Shown here in pieces: positions 8,982 to 18,213 of a stretch of 64,000 bases of DNA. Numbering within the stretch: position 1 is the first letter of the stretch; every line of letters starts with the position of its first letter. The notes below the pieces were generated by a model. That model had not been told where the DNA came from, did not search any database, and worked only from the letters and a program-made list of their open reading frames with translations. The DNA is from Halobacillus faecis (lineage in GTDB: Bacteria > Bacillota > Bacilli > Bacillales > Halobacillaceae), in NCBI RefSeq assembly GCF_007991335.1, contig NZ_BJYD01000020.1, forward strand, positions 34,508-98,507, in the 5' to 3' direction. The position numbers and the translations under genes were made by a program.

Positions 8982-9355
8982 ATTTTGTTTTTTTGACCAA
9001 AGCACATCCGCAAGTTTCCAAGGGTTTTTCTTGACACTTGATGGGTGTGATGGAGAAAAATATGGGTGATATTTTCACTTGAGAAAAGTGCATGATTCTC
9101 TTGGTTTTCATTTTCAAAAACACCAGAAATGCTTATTTTTCAGTGTTTTCAAGAAAAAAATTGCGAAGTTTAAAGGATTTTTCAAGGTAGATGTCGTAAT
9201 TACCTATGTGGAGATCAAAAAAGTTGTGAAAACCCCGTCATATCAAGGTTTTAGAGGGTTTGCCACTGGAAGAAGATTATGGCAGGCTACACCGGAAATG
9301 AAGCGGAATTCAGCCCGTAAGTCGCGTTGTTACGCGTTTTTAACACGATTGTCTA
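8982..9355. other. Long gene-free stretch upstream of hbs
   Basis: No convincing gene. An open frame at 9079-9417 encodes a basic, low-complexity product with no ribosome site and was not accepted. A TTGACA at 9031 has no matching -10. The unusual length (about 500 bases between spoIVA and hbs) leaves room for additional hbs promoters or a leader RNA. Confidence 0.4.
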
Positions 9356-9384
9356 TTGAATTTCGCTTTAAACTCGTTTATTAT
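9356..9384 (+). promoter_or_regulatory. Candidate SigA promoter of hbs
   Basis: TTGAAT (9356-9361), 17 bases, TATTAT (9379-9384), about 95 bases upstream of hbs. Other promoters further upstream are possible. Confidence 0.5.
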
Positions 9385-9478
9385 AAGGCTTGTCATCAAA
9401 AGATGGCACCTAAATAAACATTTGAAGTGGATGAAACCACTTGAATGAGTTAAACCTTCTTGGGAGGAGGTGAATGGC

Positions 9479-9751
9479 ATGAATAAAACAGATCTAATCA
9501 ACGCTGTATCTGAAAAAGCTGATCTTTCTAAGAAAGATGCTACACAAGCTGTGGATTCTGTATTCGAATCTATCATGGATTCACTTAAAGACGGTGACAA
9601 AGTCCAACTAATTGGATTCGGTAACTTCGAAGTACGTGAGCGCGCGGCACGTAAAGGCCGTAACCCACAAACTGGAGAAGAAATCGAAATCTCCGCGAGC
9701 AAAGTACCAGCTTTCAAACCTGGTAAAGCCCTTAAAGATGCGGTTAAATAA
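9479..9751 (+). CDS. hbs: DNA-binding protein HU (HBsu)
   Basis: Nucleoid-associated protein that bends DNA as a dimer; essential in B. subtilis. 90 residues, with the HU signature [20 protein letters not shown] in the beta-arm region and the terminal [14 protein letters not shown] 9479 gives the family start [10 protein letters not shown] and is 8 bases from GGGAGGAGG (9462-9470); a GTG at 9470 inside the ribosome site is rejected. Codon choice looks highly biased, as for an abundant protein. Flanked by a long leader region and a strong terminator, so probably monocistronic. In B. subtilis folE/mtrA follows; here mtrB follows directly. Confidence 0.98.
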   Translation: MNKTDLINAVSEKADLSKKDATQAVDSVFESIMDSLKDGDKVQLIGFGNFEVRERAARKGRNPQTGEEIEISASKVPAFKPGKALKDAVK

Positions 9752-9768
9752 TAGCTACATAGGGCTTC

Positions 9769-9797
9769 GAAAAAGGGTGCATGTGCACCCTTTTTCT
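9769..9797 (+). terminator. Terminator after hbs
   Basis: Perfect palindrome AAAAAGGGTGCATGTGCACC-type, with stem of about 12 bp and T run. Confidence 0.9.
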
Positions 9798-9879
9798 TTT
9801 TATTTTTATTAAAAAACCTGCAATGAGGCCATAATGATGGAAAGGCCGTTTATTTTCAGTGTTCAACAAGGTGGATGTT

Positions 9880-9909
9880 TTGACAAAAGTCCCCTTTGTA
9901 AGAGATAGT
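9880..9909 (+). promoter_or_regulatory. Candidate promoter of mtrB
   Basis: TTGACA (9880-9885), 18-base spacer, GATAGT (9904-9909), 27 bases before the mtrB ATG. The -35 is perfect, the -10 is 4 of 6. Confidence 0.5.
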
Positions 9910-9935
9910 AATGATACTAGAAGGAGGCGATCCTT

Positions 9936-10160
9936 ATGACTACATCCAACAATGATTTCTTCGTCATAAAAGCGCTTGAAGATGGCGTGAATGTCATCGG
10001 TTTGACCCGAGGTACGGATACGCGTTTCCACCACTCAGAAAAGCTTGACAGCGGAGAAGTAATGATCGCTCAGTTTACCGAGCATACTTCGGCCGTTAAA
10101 GTACGTGGGAAAGCTGTCATCCAAACGAGCCACGGGGAAATGACGAACAATGCAGAGTGA
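9936..10160 (+). CDS. mtrB: trp RNA-binding attenuation protein TRAP
   Basis: TRAP forms an 11-subunit ring that, when loaded with tryptophan, binds GAG/UAG repeats in leader RNA and represses tryptophan genes. 74 residues. Seen: [19 protein letters not shown], the tryptophan-contacting [23 protein letters not shown], and the RNA-binding KVRGKA segment. AGAAGGAGG (9919-9927) fixes the start. In B. subtilis it is cotranscribed with folE (mtrA); here folE is absent and the gene seems to have its own promoter. No trp operon is found in the nearby aro cluster, so its targets must lie elsewhere. A GCAGAG/CTCTGC hairpin follows the stop. Confidence 0.96.
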   Translation: MTTSNNDFFVIKALEDGVNVIGLTRGTDTRFHHSEKLDSGEVMIAQFTEHTSAVKVRGKAVIQTSHGEMTNNAE

Positions 10161-10208
10161 CTATTCGCTCTGCGAACGTATACATAATAAACAGCAGTAG
10201 GTCAATTA

Positions 10209-10217
10209 TGCTATAAT
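10209..10217 (+). promoter_or_regulatory. Extended -10 promoter before hepS
   Basis: TGCTATAAT with a perfect TATAAT hexamer, 35 bases before the hepS start. Confidence 0.55.
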
Positions 10218-10251
10218 AAGAATGGTTTAATAGTGTTCAGGAAGGGACAAG

Positions 10252-11055
10252 GTGATCAAGTTGAATTCTTCAGATAATGACATCAAACAACTCAAACGAA
10301 AAATTGCATCGAAAGTTCGCCACCCTTATTTGGTACGTTTTATCCCTGAGCCGACGATAGATGAAGACAAGCTCGTGATTCTGTCTTCAATCATGGATCA
10401 CACGAATTTGTCTGCGGTGAAAAAAGAACAATACATCATTACGACCATGCTTGTTCAGATTGCCCTTGATACACATGATCTCGTTACTTTATCGGATGAA
10501 GACGATGATCGCGAAATCGTCCGCAGCCGTCAATTGACGGTCCTTGCCGGAGATTATTATAGCGGTCTATATTATTATCTGCTCTCCCAGCTAGACGACA
10601 TTCCAATGATTCATACGCTTGCGGGCGCGATTAAGGAAATCAATGAATTGAAAATGGAACTTTATTATAAAGATGTGGAGTCCTTCCAGGAATTCTTAGA
10701 AGGTTTGAAAAAGATCGAATCCCTTCTTATTCAAAGGGTCGCTTCATATGTCCAAAAAACAGCCATTAATGATATGGCAGGTGAATGGTTATTAGCGAAA
10801 AAGTTACTGGAAGAAAAGCGCAGCTATCAGGAAGGGAATTTCTCACCACTTATTGATGCACTCATCAAGCGCCCGGCTTTGCTTGGAAATAGTGGACAAA
10901 TATTGGTGAACATTGAGCAAATGCTCCAATCCCATATGCATCGGTTGGAAATGACAATTACTCAGCTTCCCGTCCACTTTAACTGGCTCAAGTCTTATAT
11001 GCATGCGGCCATTCACCATCAATTCAACCATAGAAAGATAGCGGAAGAAGGGTGA
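10252..11055 (+). CDS. hepS: Heptaprenyl diphosphate synthase component 1
   Basis: The small, non-catalytic subunit of the two-part heptaprenyl diphosphate synthase that makes the C35 side chain of menaquinone-7. 267 residues, mostly helical, lacking the DDxxD motifs of the catalytic subunit, as expected. Identity follows from sequence character and the order hepS-menG-hepT. The start is GTG 10252, after AGGAAGGGA (10237-10245). Its stop lies 2 bases before the menG ATG, implying coupling. Together the three genes supply and finish the quinone that feeds the qcrABC complex encoded downstream in this window. Confidence 0.9.
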   Translation: MIKLNSSDNDIKQLKRKIASKVRHPYLVRFIPEPTIDEDKLVILSSIMDHTNLSAVKKEQYIITTMLVQIALDTHDLVTLSDEDDDREIVRSRQLTVLAGDYYSGLYYYLLSQLDDIPMIHTLAGAIKEINELKMELYYKDVESFQEFLEGLKKIESLLIQRVASYVQKTAINDMAGEWLLAKKLLEEKRSYQEGNFSPLIDALIKRPALLGNSGQILVNIEQMLQSHMHRLEMTITQLPVHFNWLKSYMHAAIHHQFNHRKIAEEG

Positions 11056-11057
11056 AC

Positions 11058-11765
11058 ATGGAACCACAATCAAAAGAAGAACGAGTACATCACGTATTTG
11101 AAAAGATTTATGAACGATATGACAGTATGAATTCAATCATTTCCTTCCAACAACATCGTTTATGGCGAAAAGACGTTATGAAACGAATGAATGTTAAAAA
11201 GGGTGACCATGCGCTTGATGTCTGTTGTGGGACGGGTGACTGGACGATGGCATTAGCAAATGCAGTCGGTACAGAGGGAAAAGTGATCGGTCTTGATTTC
11301 AGTGAAAACATGTTATCGGTCGGAATTAAGAAAAAAATTGCCGGTCGTGTAAAGCAAGTGGAATTTCAACATGGGAATGCCATGAGCTTGCCGTACGAAG
11401 ATCACCAGTTCGACTTTGTGACAATCGGCTTTGGTTTAAGGAATGTACCTGATTACCACCAAGTACTAAAAGAGTTGCATCGTGTAGTAAAACCTGGCGG
11501 CAGAGTGGTCTGTTTAGAAACATCACAACCGACCAATCCAGTCTTCAAGAAGCTCTATTATTTTTATTTTGGGAAGGTTATGCCTGTATTTGGTAAGCTA
11601 TTTGCCAAAAGTTATCAAGAATACAGCTGGCTCCACGAATCAGCGAAAGATTTTCCTGGAAAAACGGAACTGAAATCGATGTTTGAAGAAGTCGGATTTA
11701 AGAATGTAAAAGTGAAATCCTATACGGGCGGCGTTGCAGCCATGCATATGGGGGAAAAGCAATAA
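11058..11765 (+). CDS. menG: Demethylmenaquinone methyltransferase
   Basis: Performs the last step of menaquinone synthesis, C-methylation of demethylmenaquinone with S-adenosylmethionine (UbiE/MenG family, also called menH in B. subtilis). 235 residues. Seen: SAM-binding [27 protein letters not shown], and [18 protein letters not shown] 11058 is used; the GTG at 11052 overlaps the hepS stop and would add two residues. It lies between the two subunits of heptaprenyl diphosphate synthase. Length and motifs are normal. Confidence 0.96.
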   Translation: MEPQSKEERVHHVFEKIYERYDSMNSIISFQQHRLWRKDVMKRMNVKKGDHALDVCCGTGDWTMALANAVGTEGKVIGLDFSENMLSVGIKKKIAGRVKQVEFQHGNAMSLPYEDHQFDFVTIGFGLRNVPDYHQVLKELHRVVKPGGRVVCLETSQPTNPVFKKLYYFYFGKVMPVFGKLFAKSYQEYSWLHESAKDFPGKTELKSMFEEVGFKNVKVKSYTGGVAAMHMGEKQ

Positions 11766-11781
11766 CTAAGGATGAAATGCC

Positions 11782-12753
11782 ATGAAACTAGCAATGATTT
11801 ACTCTTTTCTTAAAAATGACCTGGCGGTAATCGAAGAGGCTGTAAACGATACCATTCAATCGGATAATCCAGTACTCAGAGAAGCATCCAGCCAATTGTT
11901 ACAAGCAGGAGGGAAACGGATCCGTCCTGTCTTTGTGTTGCTTGGAGGTAAATTTGGAAACTATGATATCGAACGGATGAAGGCAGTAGCTGTTTCTTTA
12001 GAGCTCATACATACCGCATCCCTTGTTCATGATGATGTCATCGACGAAGCGGAATTGAGACGCGGGGAACCTACGATCAAATCACGGTGGGATAACCGGA
12101 TTGCTATGTACACAGGGGACTATATTTTTGCAAGATCCCTTGAAAACTTGTCTGTGCTTGAAAACCCACGTGCTCACCAGATTCTTGCTGGTACAATGGT
12201 TGAACTATGTTTAGGGGAAATTGAACAAATCAGGGATAAGTATAATATTGAACAAAATCTCCGGACCTACTTACGGAGAATCAAGAGGAAAACCGCTCTG
12301 CTTATTGCTGCGAGCTGCAGACTTGGGGCGATAGCCGCGAATGCTGACCCAGCTCAGGAGCGTGCGCTCTATCAGTACGGGTACTATGTAGGAATGTCTT
12401 ACCAAATCATTGATGATGTGCTTGATTTCACGGCATCTGAAAAAGAATTAGGCAAACCTGCCGGCAGTGATCTGTTTCAAGGGAATATTACTTTACCTGT
12501 ACTATTTTCAATGGAAAATCATGAGTTCAAAAGGGAGTTGGACCTAGTTTTCCAGCAGAAAGAAGATTTGACAGCGGATCAACTTCAACCCTTGATTGAG
12601 AACGTCCAATCCAATGGTTCAATTGAACGCTCCCTGCAGCTGAGTGATCGTTATCTGAAAAAAGCTTATGAAGCTTTGGACAAATTACCGGCCAACCGTG
12701 CCAAACAGACACTCAAAGGAATTGCGAAGTATATTGGTAAAAGAAGGGCATAA
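11782..12753 (+). CDS. hepT: Heptaprenyl diphosphate synthase component 2
   Basis: Catalytic subunit that condenses isopentenyl diphosphate onto farnesyl diphosphate to give the C35 chain. 323 residues. Both aspartate-rich motifs are present: first in LVHDDVIDEAELRRG, second in SYQIIDDVLDF; substrate-binding GGKRIRP near residue 45. The start at 11782 follows AAGGATG, and an in-frame ATG at 11794 is a possible alternative. It is last in the hepS-menG-hepT unit; ndk follows after about 90 bases with its own upstream elements. Confidence 0.95.
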   Translation: MKLAMIYSFLKNDLAVIEEAVNDTIQSDNPVLREASSQLLQAGGKRIRPVFVLLGGKFGNYDIERMKAVAVSLELIHTASLVHDDVIDEAELRRGEPTIKSRWDNRIAMYTGDYIFARSLENLSVLENPRAHQILAGTMVELCLGEIEQIRDKYNIEQNLRTYLRRIKRKTALLIAASCRLGAIAANADPAQERALYQYGYYVGMSYQIIDDVLDFTASEKELGKPAGSDLFQGNITLPVLFSMENHEFKRELDLVFQQKEDLTADQLQPLIENVQSNGSIERSLQLSDRYLKKAYEALDKLPANRAKQTLKGIAKYIGKRRA

Positions 12754-12803
12754 ATCTATTGCCTTTCTTCCCTTTGTTTGATAGACTTTTTTATGGCACT
12801 TAT

Positions 12804-12817
12804 TAAAAGCGCTTTCA
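12804..12817 (+). promoter_or_regulatory. cre-like operator upstream of ndk
   Basis: TAAAAGCGCTTTCA matches the catabolite-response element consensus TGWAANCGNTNWCA at all but one position. It lies 28 bases before ndk and just upstream of a TATACAT element (12821-12827). CcpA control is inference. Confidence 0.35.
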
Positions 12818-12844
12818 CACTATACATAAGATGAGGTGTTTGTC

Positions 12845-13291
12845 ATGGAAAAGACATTTTTGATGGTTAAGCCAGATGGTGTACAACGCAATTTGATCGG
12901 TGACATTACAGCAAGATTTGAACGCAAAGGGTTTAAACTGGCAGGGGCCAAGTTGATGGCCATTCCTACAGAACTTGCAGAGGAGCATTATGGTGAACAT
13001 AAGGAAAAACCATTCTTCGGTGAGCTCGTAGACTTCATCACATCAGGTCCTGTATTCGCTATGGTTTGGGAAGGCGAAGATGTAATCGCAACTGCTCGTA
13101 CAATGATGGGAGCTACAAAGCCTGCTGAGGCTGCTCCGGGAACCATCCGTGGTGATTATGGTGTAACAGTAGGAAAAAACGTCATCCATGGCTCTGATTC
13201 GAAAGAAAGTGCTGAAAGAGAAATTGGTTTGTTCTTTGATGAAAAAGAACTCGTCGATTACGAAAAAGATTCACTAAACTGGATCTACTAA
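12845..13291 (+). CDS. ndk: Nucleoside diphosphate kinase
   Basis: Transfers the gamma phosphate between nucleoside tri- and diphosphates through a phosphohistidine. 148 residues, the standard length. Seen: [17 protein letters not shown] at the N-terminus, catalytic-histidine motif NVIHGSDS, and the C-terminal LNWIY. ATG 12845 is preceded by GATGAGGTG (12830-12838); an in-frame ATG at 12836 falls inside the ribosome site. Monocistronic: terminator directly downstream. Confidence 0.98.
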   Translation: MEKTFLMVKPDGVQRNLIGDITARFERKGFKLAGAKLMAIPTELAEEHYGEHKEKPFFGELVDFITSGPVFAMVWEGEDVIATARTMMGATKPAEAAPGTIRGDYGVTVGKNVIHGSDSKESAEREIGLFFDEKELVDYEKDSLNWIY

Positions 13292-13293
13292 TG

Positions 13294-13325
13294 AAAAAGC
13301 CACCTTCCAAAGGTGGCTTTTTTCA
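13294..13325 (+). terminator. Terminator after ndk
   Basis: AAAAAGCCACCTT / AAGGTGGCTTTTTT, about 12 bp with a 4-base loop. Confidence 0.93.
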
Positions 13326-13389
13326 TTTTATAAACATAATAATGGCTATTCACAATATAGAGGGTTGAGAAATAGTTAATTGCGAGATA

Positions 13390-13485
13390 TCTGTGTGAGT
13401 ACATGAGGGCTAGGGGGATGACTCGCTTTCCGCACCCACCATTTCCTAACATGAAAGTCTCGAAACGGAGTCCTCCACGAACGGG
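13390..13485 (-). repeat. Degenerate dispersed intergenic repeat, copy C
   Basis: Contains the core GACTCCGTTTCGAGAC on the minus strand (13457-13472) and a GGGGGATGACTCGCTTTCCGC-like GC-rich part (13413-13432) that resembles GGGGAGTGGCTCGCTTTC of copy B. It lies in the 282-base gap between ndk and cheR. Confidence 0.5.
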
Positions 13486-13573
13486 AGGCTTTGTTACATC
13501 ACGGTGGTTCTTCGTTTACAACCTGACGATGCTAGAGTACGCTTATATGGAATAAGCAGAAGGAGTTTTGGGG

Positions 13574-14374
13574 ATGAGTCAGGATTACATACAATTCATA
13601 GAGAAAGTCCATCGTAAGACAGGAATCGATTTATCACAGTACAAGGAAGCTCAAATGAAACGACGGTTGACTTCGTTAAGGGAGAAGCGCGGTCATCATG
13701 ATTTCAAAAGTTATTATGATGCTTTAGAAGGCGATTCATGGTTGTTGGAGGAATTATTAGACCGTATGACAATCAATGTGTCTGAATTTTACCGGAACAG
13801 AAAGAGGTTCGAGGTACTCGAACATAAAGTCCTTCCGTATCTATTACAAAAAAAGAAGAAGTTACGGATTTGGAGTGCCGCATGTTCCACGGGCGAAGAA
13901 CCGTACACGTTAGCCATGATCTTGCAGCCATATATTCCCCTCCATCAAGTGGAGATCCTTGCGACAGACCTCGACGTAAATGCGTTGAGGAAGGCTGAGG
14001 GAGCCTTGTACCACGAAAGATCGTTGAAGGAAGTATCACCTGATATCCTTAGCAAATACTTTAGAAAAGAAGGAAGCTCTTATCGAGTGATTGATGATAT
14101 AAGAAAAAGTGTCACTTTCAAAAAGCACAACCTTTTATCTGACCGTTATGAAAAGGATTTTGATCTTATCGTCTGTCGGAATGTGATGATTTATTTTACA
14201 GAAGATGCGAAGAAGACCATCTATCAAAACTTCAACCATTCTCTGGTAGATGGGGGGATCTTCTTCGTTGGAAGTACAGAGCAGATCTTTTCACCACAAA
14301 GACACGGATTTGAAGTTTATGACGCATTTTTCTATCAAAAAGGGCAGAAACAAGTGACAGGAAACGCTTTCTAA
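13574..14374 (+). CDS. cheR: Chemotaxis protein-glutamate O-methyltransferase
   Basis: Methylates glutamates of chemoreceptors with S-adenosylmethionine for adaptation. 266 residues: N-terminal helical domain (to ~70), then the SAM-binding domain with RIWSAACSTGEEPYTLAM and the FDLIVCRNVMIYF motif. ATG 13574 lies 8 bases after AGAAGGAG; the TTG at 13568 is too close. In B. subtilis cheR is also between ndk and aroF. A second chemotaxis-type gene (cheX) lies far away at 59.8 kb. Confidence 0.95.
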   Translation: MSQDYIQFIEKVHRKTGIDLSQYKEAQMKRRLTSLREKRGHHDFKSYYDALEGDSWLLEELLDRMTINVSEFYRNRKRFEVLEHKVLPYLLQKKKKLRIWSAACSTGEEPYTLAMILQPYIPLHQVEILATDLDVNALRKAEGALYHERSLKEVSPDILSKYFRKEGSSYRVIDDIRKSVTFKKHNLLSDRYEKDFDLIVCRNVMIYFTEDAKKTIYQNFNHSLVDGGIFFVGSTEQIFSPQRHGFEVYDAFFYQKGQKQVTGNAF

Positions 14375-14455
14375 TCTTATTTTATAAAAATTCCGATATT
14401 TTAACGACACAAACTTACATCCATATGATATAGTAGTATCTAAAATTTAGAACAC

Positions 14456-14468
14456 CCCCTTCAAGGGG
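14456..14468 (+). other. Small GC-rich hairpin in the aroC leader
   Basis: CCCCT-TCA-AGGGG, a perfect 5-bp hairpin 11 bases ahead of the AGGAGG of aroC. It is too weak, and lacks the T run, to be a terminator. Possibly an RNA-stabilising or regulatory 5' structure. Confidence 0.35.
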
Positions 14469-14491
14469 ATGAATACATAGGAGGTACGTTT

Positions 14492-15661
14492 ATGCGCTAC
14501 TTAACCGCTGGTGAATCACATGGAAAGCAATTGACAACAATTATCGAAGGAATCCCCTCTCATCTTCCTTTATTGAGAGAGCAAATAAATGAATCACTGA
14601 TCAGACGTCAAGGCGGATATGGGCGTGGGAAACGTATGCAAATCGAAAAAGACTTAGTAGAAATTACGAGTGGGGTTCGTCATGGATATACTCTTGGCTC
14701 TCCCATCACTCTCGTCGTAAGCAATGATGACTTTAAACATTGGACAGACATTATGGGTGAAGATCCTCTACCTGAGGACACACAAAAAATTCGTCGAACA
14801 GTGACGAAGCCTCGTCCAGGTCATGCGGATTTGAATGGTGGAATGAAGTACGGTCATCGAGATATGAGGAACGTACTTGAACGTTCGTCAGCAAGGGAAA
14901 CAGCAGCTCGTGTTGGGGCCGGCGCTGTTGCCAAGGTGCTTTTAAAAGAACTTGGAATCGAAGTGACAGGTTACGTACGTGAAATTGCAGGCATTGTGTC
15001 AGATGTTGATGAAAATTTGACATTGCAGCAACGGAGAGAAATATCAGAGGCATCACCTGTCCGTACTTTTGACGAAAAAGCGGCAGAGAAAATGATGCAT
15101 GCCATCGATGAAGCGAAGAAAGAAGGAGACTCTATTGGTGGGGTTACAGAGGTTTATGTGGAAGGAATGCCACCTGGAATCGGTTCTTATGTACAGTATG
15201 ATCGAAAGCTGGATGCGAAAATCGCTGGCTCTGTTATGAGCATCAACGCCTATAAGGGGGTTGAATTCGGAATCGGTTTTGAAGCGGCTCGTAGAAACGG
15301 AAGTGAAGTCCATGATGAGATTTTATGGAGCGAGGAACGAGGGTATTACCGTCGCACGAATCGCCTTGGTGGATTTGAAGGCGGAATGACAACGGGGATG
15401 CCGATCGTCGTTAAAGGGGTCATGAAACCAATCCCTACGTTGTACAAACCGTTGCAAAGTGTGGATATCGAAACCAAAGAGCCGTTTAATGCAAGTATCG
15501 AACGCTCCGATTCATGCGCTGTCCCGGCAGCTTCTGTTGTGATGGAGCATATTGTAGCTTTTGAGCTGGCTAAAGCCATTACTGATGAATTTCCAGCTGA
15601 CTACTTCCCTCGCCTAAAACGTGCTGTTGATGATTACCGCAAGGAAGTACGTGAATTTTAA
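14492..15661 (+). CDS. aroC: Chorismate synthase
   Basis: Last step of the shikimate pathway: 1,4-elimination of phosphate from EPSP to chorismate, requiring reduced FMN (B. subtilis name aroF). 389 residues. Seen: the family start [52 protein letters not shown] core (its first part at residues ~108-125) and C-terminal [19 protein letters not shown] (14479-14484) sets the start. The stop shares a base with aroB ATG (TAATG), so translation is coupled. First gene of the aromatic run. Confidence 0.97.
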   Translation: MRYLTAGESHGKQLTTIIEGIPSHLPLLREQINESLIRRQGGYGRGKRMQIEKDLVEITSGVRHGYTLGSPITLVVSNDDFKHWTDIMGEDPLPEDTQKIRRTVTKPRPGHADLNGGMKYGHRDMRNVLERSSARETAARVGAGAVAKVLLKELGIEVTGYVREIAGIVSDVDENLTLQQRREISEASPVRTFDEKAAEKMMHAIDEAKKEGDSIGGVTEVYVEGMPPGIGSYVQYDRKLDAKIAGSVMSINAYKGVEFGIGFEAARRNGSEVHDEILWSEERGYYRRTNRLGGFEGGMTTGMPIVVKGVMKPIPTLYKPLQSVDIETKEPFNASIERSDSCAVPAASVVMEHIVAFELAKAITDEFPADYFPRLKRAVDDYRKEVREF

Positions 15662-16740
15662 TGGCCTCTGTTACAGTCCGATCCAGTAGTCATGACTATG
15701 AAGTTTTGATTGGAAAAGGTCTACGACGTAATTTGGGTGAAGTGATCTCATCCGGTTACACATCTATATTAGTCATTACAGACAGTACGGTTCAGGATTA
15801 TTACTTGCAAGATGTGCAAGAAAGCTTAGCAGAGGCAGCTCCTGTATTTTCGGCAGTCGTTCCGGCAGGAGAGTCTTCGAAAAGCATGGGCCGGTATGAA
15901 GATCTTCTCGACCGATGTGTAGAACTAAAATTGGATCGCAATTCCCTCATCATCGCTTTAGGTGGAGGGATGATCGGGGATTTGGCCGGATTTGTGGCAT
16001 CGACCTATTTACGTGGGATTGATTACATTCAGATGCCTACAACCATCTTAGCCCACGACAGTAGTGTAGGTGGGAAAGTGGCGATCAATCATCCTAAAGG
16101 GAAAAACTTAATTGGTTCCTTTTATCATCCAGTGAAAGTCATCTATGACATGGAAACGATCGAAACCCTGCCGGAGAGTGAAATCCGCTCAGGGTATGGG
16201 GAAGTAATAAAACATGCTTTTCTCAGTGATGCAGAATGGGCGCACCGCTTGTTGAAAGGGAAACTTTCTGAACTCTCAGTTGATCAGTTAGAGAACGATT
16301 TAATGAGAGGAATCCAAGTGAAAGCTTCGATTGTAGAGAAGGATGAAAGAGAAGCTGGGATCCGGAAATATTTAAATTTAGGTCACACCCTTGCCCACGC
16401 CATTGAAGCGGAGCTTGGTTACGGTGAAATTACCCATGGGGAAGCTGTCGCTGTAGGGCTGCTATTGATGATGAAGTTAAGTAACGACCTGAAAGGTGCC
16501 GAGCTTCCTCTACAAGACTATAAGGAGTGGCTGATTAGAAATCATTATCCCATTTCCGTCTTAAACAGAATCCACCCTGAACAAATGGTGGAGAAAATGA
16601 AGTTGGATAAGAAAACCCTTCGGCAGAAGATTAATTTTGTCCTTCTTCATGAACTGAGTGATCCTTATGTTGTGGAAATCGAGGAGAACCAGCTGGTAGA
16701 ACATATGTCTCTTTTAATGAATGAGGTGAGTGGAGAATGA
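15661..16740 (+). CDS. aroB: 3-dehydroquinate synthase
   Basis: Second step of the shikimate pathway: cyclises DAHP to 3-dehydroquinate using NAD and a divalent metal. 359 residues. Seen: NAD-binding GGGMIGDLAGFVASTYLRGI, HDSSVGGKVAINHPKGKNLIG, and metal-binding LNLGHTLAHAIE and HGEAVAVG. It overlaps aroC by one base and aroH by four. Length and motifs are complete. Confidence 0.97.
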   Translation: MASVTVRSSSHDYEVLIGKGLRRNLGEVISSGYTSILVITDSTVQDYYLQDVQESLAEAAPVFSAVVPAGESSKSMGRYEDLLDRCVELKLDRNSLIIALGGGMIGDLAGFVASTYLRGIDYIQMPTTILAHDSSVGGKVAINHPKGKNLIGSFYHPVKVIYDMETIETLPESEIRSGYGEVIKHAFLSDAEWAHRLLKGKLSELSVDQLENDLMRGIQVKASIVEKDEREAGIRKYLNLGHTLAHAIEAELGYGEITHGEAVAVGLLLMMKLSNDLKGAELPLQDYKEWLIRNHYPISVLNRIHPEQMVEKMKLDKKTLRQKINFVLLHELSDPYVVEIEENQLVEHMSLLMNEVSGE

Positions 16741-17102
16741 TGATTCGAGGAGTAAGGGGAGCGACAACGGTCGAACGTAATGAACATGATGAAATTGTAG
16801 AACAATCCTATCAACTGCTTCGAGATGTCATAGATTCCAATCATATTGAAGCAACGGACGTTGTTTCCGTCTATTTTACAGTGACAGAGGATTTGAATGA
16901 TGCCTTTCCTGCAAAGTCATTAAGAAAATTAGATGGATGGACCTATGTTCCAGTCATGTGTATGCGTGAAATTCCGGTTCCTGGTAGTCTTGAGAAGTGT
17001 ATCAGAGTTATGGTGACTGTACAGACAGAGATCGCACAAAAAGATATCCATCATATCTATCATAATCATGCAAAACAATTGAGACCAGATTTAAAGAGTT
17101 GA
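16737..17102 (+). CDS. aroH: Chorismate mutase, AroH type
   Basis: Rearranges chorismate to prephenate, the entry to phenylalanine and tyrosine. 121 residues of the monofunctional trimeric AroH fold: MMIRGVRGATTVERN at the start, and conserved LDGWTYVPVMCMREIPVPGSL and CIRVMVTVQT. It overlaps aroB (ATGATG). In B. subtilis the trpEDCFBA genes separate aroH from hisC; here hisC starts 13 bases downstream of the stop. Confidence 0.95.
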   Translation: MMIRGVRGATTVERNEHDEIVEQSYQLLRDVIDSNHIEATDVVSVYFTVTEDLNDAFPAKSLRKLDGWTYVPVMCMREIPVPGSLEKCIRVMVTVQTEIAQKDIHHIYHNHAKQLRPDLKS

Positions 17103-17115
17103 GAGGAGCATCCCA

Positions 17116-18213
17116 ATGAAAGCCAAAGACATTCTAAAAAATATGAAACCATACAAGCCAGGGAAAGGGATTGAGGAAGTAAAGAAGGAATTCGGTTTGG
17201 ATCGGATCGTGAAACTTGCTTCTAATGAAAATCCATTCGGTTTTTCTCCCGTGGTAGAAAAAGAATTACCAAAGCTTATTTCAAATTTAGAAATCTATCC
17301 TGATGGATATGGTGCAGAAATTAGAAAAAAAGTCGCACATTTCATCGGCGTGGAACAGAACCAGTTAATTTTCGGAAATGGTTCAGATGAAGTGGTCCAG
17401 ATCATTTGCCGTACATTCCTGGAGCCGGGTGCTAATACCGTCATGGCGACACCGACGTTTCCGCAATACCGCCACAATGCTTTAATTGAAGGTGCAGAAG
17501 TCCGGGAAGTCCCACTGGTCGATGGTCACCACGATTTAGAAGGCATGCTTCAAAATATCGATGAACAAACACGTGTCCTATGGATTTGTACACCAAATAA
17601 TCCGACGGGTGTCCATATCGACCAGGCGACACTCCAGTCAGTCCTGGAACGTACTCCTGATCACGTTCTAGTTGTCATTGATGAAGCGTATTACGAATAT
17701 TTGGAAGCGGATGATGCTTTTGATTCTATAGAAGCATTGGATCACTACCCGAACCTGATGGTGCTCCGCACTTTCTCTAAAGCGTACGGTTTGGCAGGTT
17801 TAAGAATCGGCTATGGTGTCGGCCATCCAGAGGTCATTCAAATCCTTGAACCATCGCGTGAGCCATTCAACACTTCAACGGTTGCACAAGCCGCTGCTCT
17901 CTTAGCCTTGGATGACCAAAAGTTCATTGAAGAAACCGTTCAAGAAAACCAAAAAAATAAAAAAGCCTTGATGCAATTTTGTGAGGATCAAGGATTGAGT
18001 TATTTTGATACCCAGGCCAATTTCTTATTGATTCATTTGCCTTGCAGTGGTGATGAGATGTTTGAATACTTGTTGACTAAAGGGTTTATCGTACGCTCCG
18101 GGGAAGCGTTAGGTTTGCCGAACACCATCCGGTTGACGATTGGGAAAAAAGAAGACATGCAGGAGATCCAGGAAGCGATGAAACAAAAGCTTGCTTCCGT
18201 CGGTGAACAATGA
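17116..18213 (+). CDS. hisC: Histidinol-phosphate / aromatic aminotransferase
   Basis: PLP enzyme used for histidinol phosphate synthesis and, in bacilli, also for aromatic amino acid transamination. 365 residues, fold type I. Seen: SNENPFG near the N-terminus, PNNPTG, and the PLP-lysine segment TFSKAYGLAGLRIGYG. GAGAGGAG precedes the start. The ATGA overlap with tyrA couples the two. Its position in the aromatic run supports a role in tyrosine/phenylalanine formation. Confidence 0.95.
   Translation: MKAKDILKNMKPYKPGKGIEEVKKEFGLDRIVKLASNENPFGFSPVVEKELPKLISNLEIYPDGYGAEIRKKVAHFIGVEQNQLIFGNGSDEVVQIICRTFLEPGANTVMATPTFPQYRHNALIEGAEVREVPLVDGHHDLEGMLQNIDEQTRVLWICTPNNPTGVHIDQATLQSVLERTPDHVLVVIDEAYYEYLEADDAFDSIEALDHYPNLMVLRTFSKAYGLAGLRIGYGVGHPEVIQILEPSREPFNTSTVAQAAALLALDDQKFIEETVQENQKNKKALMQFCEDQGLSYFDTQANFLLIHLPCSGDEMFEYLLTKGFIVRSGEALGLPNTIRLTIGKKEDMQEIQEAMKQKLASVGEQ

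Noticed and set aside
9031..9066. Possible promoter with TTGACA at 9031
   Set aside because: The nearest -10-like hexamer is 24 bases away.
9079..9417. A 112-codon open frame upstream of hbs
   Set aside because: No ribosome site, basic low-complexity composition and overlap with the probable hbs promoter.
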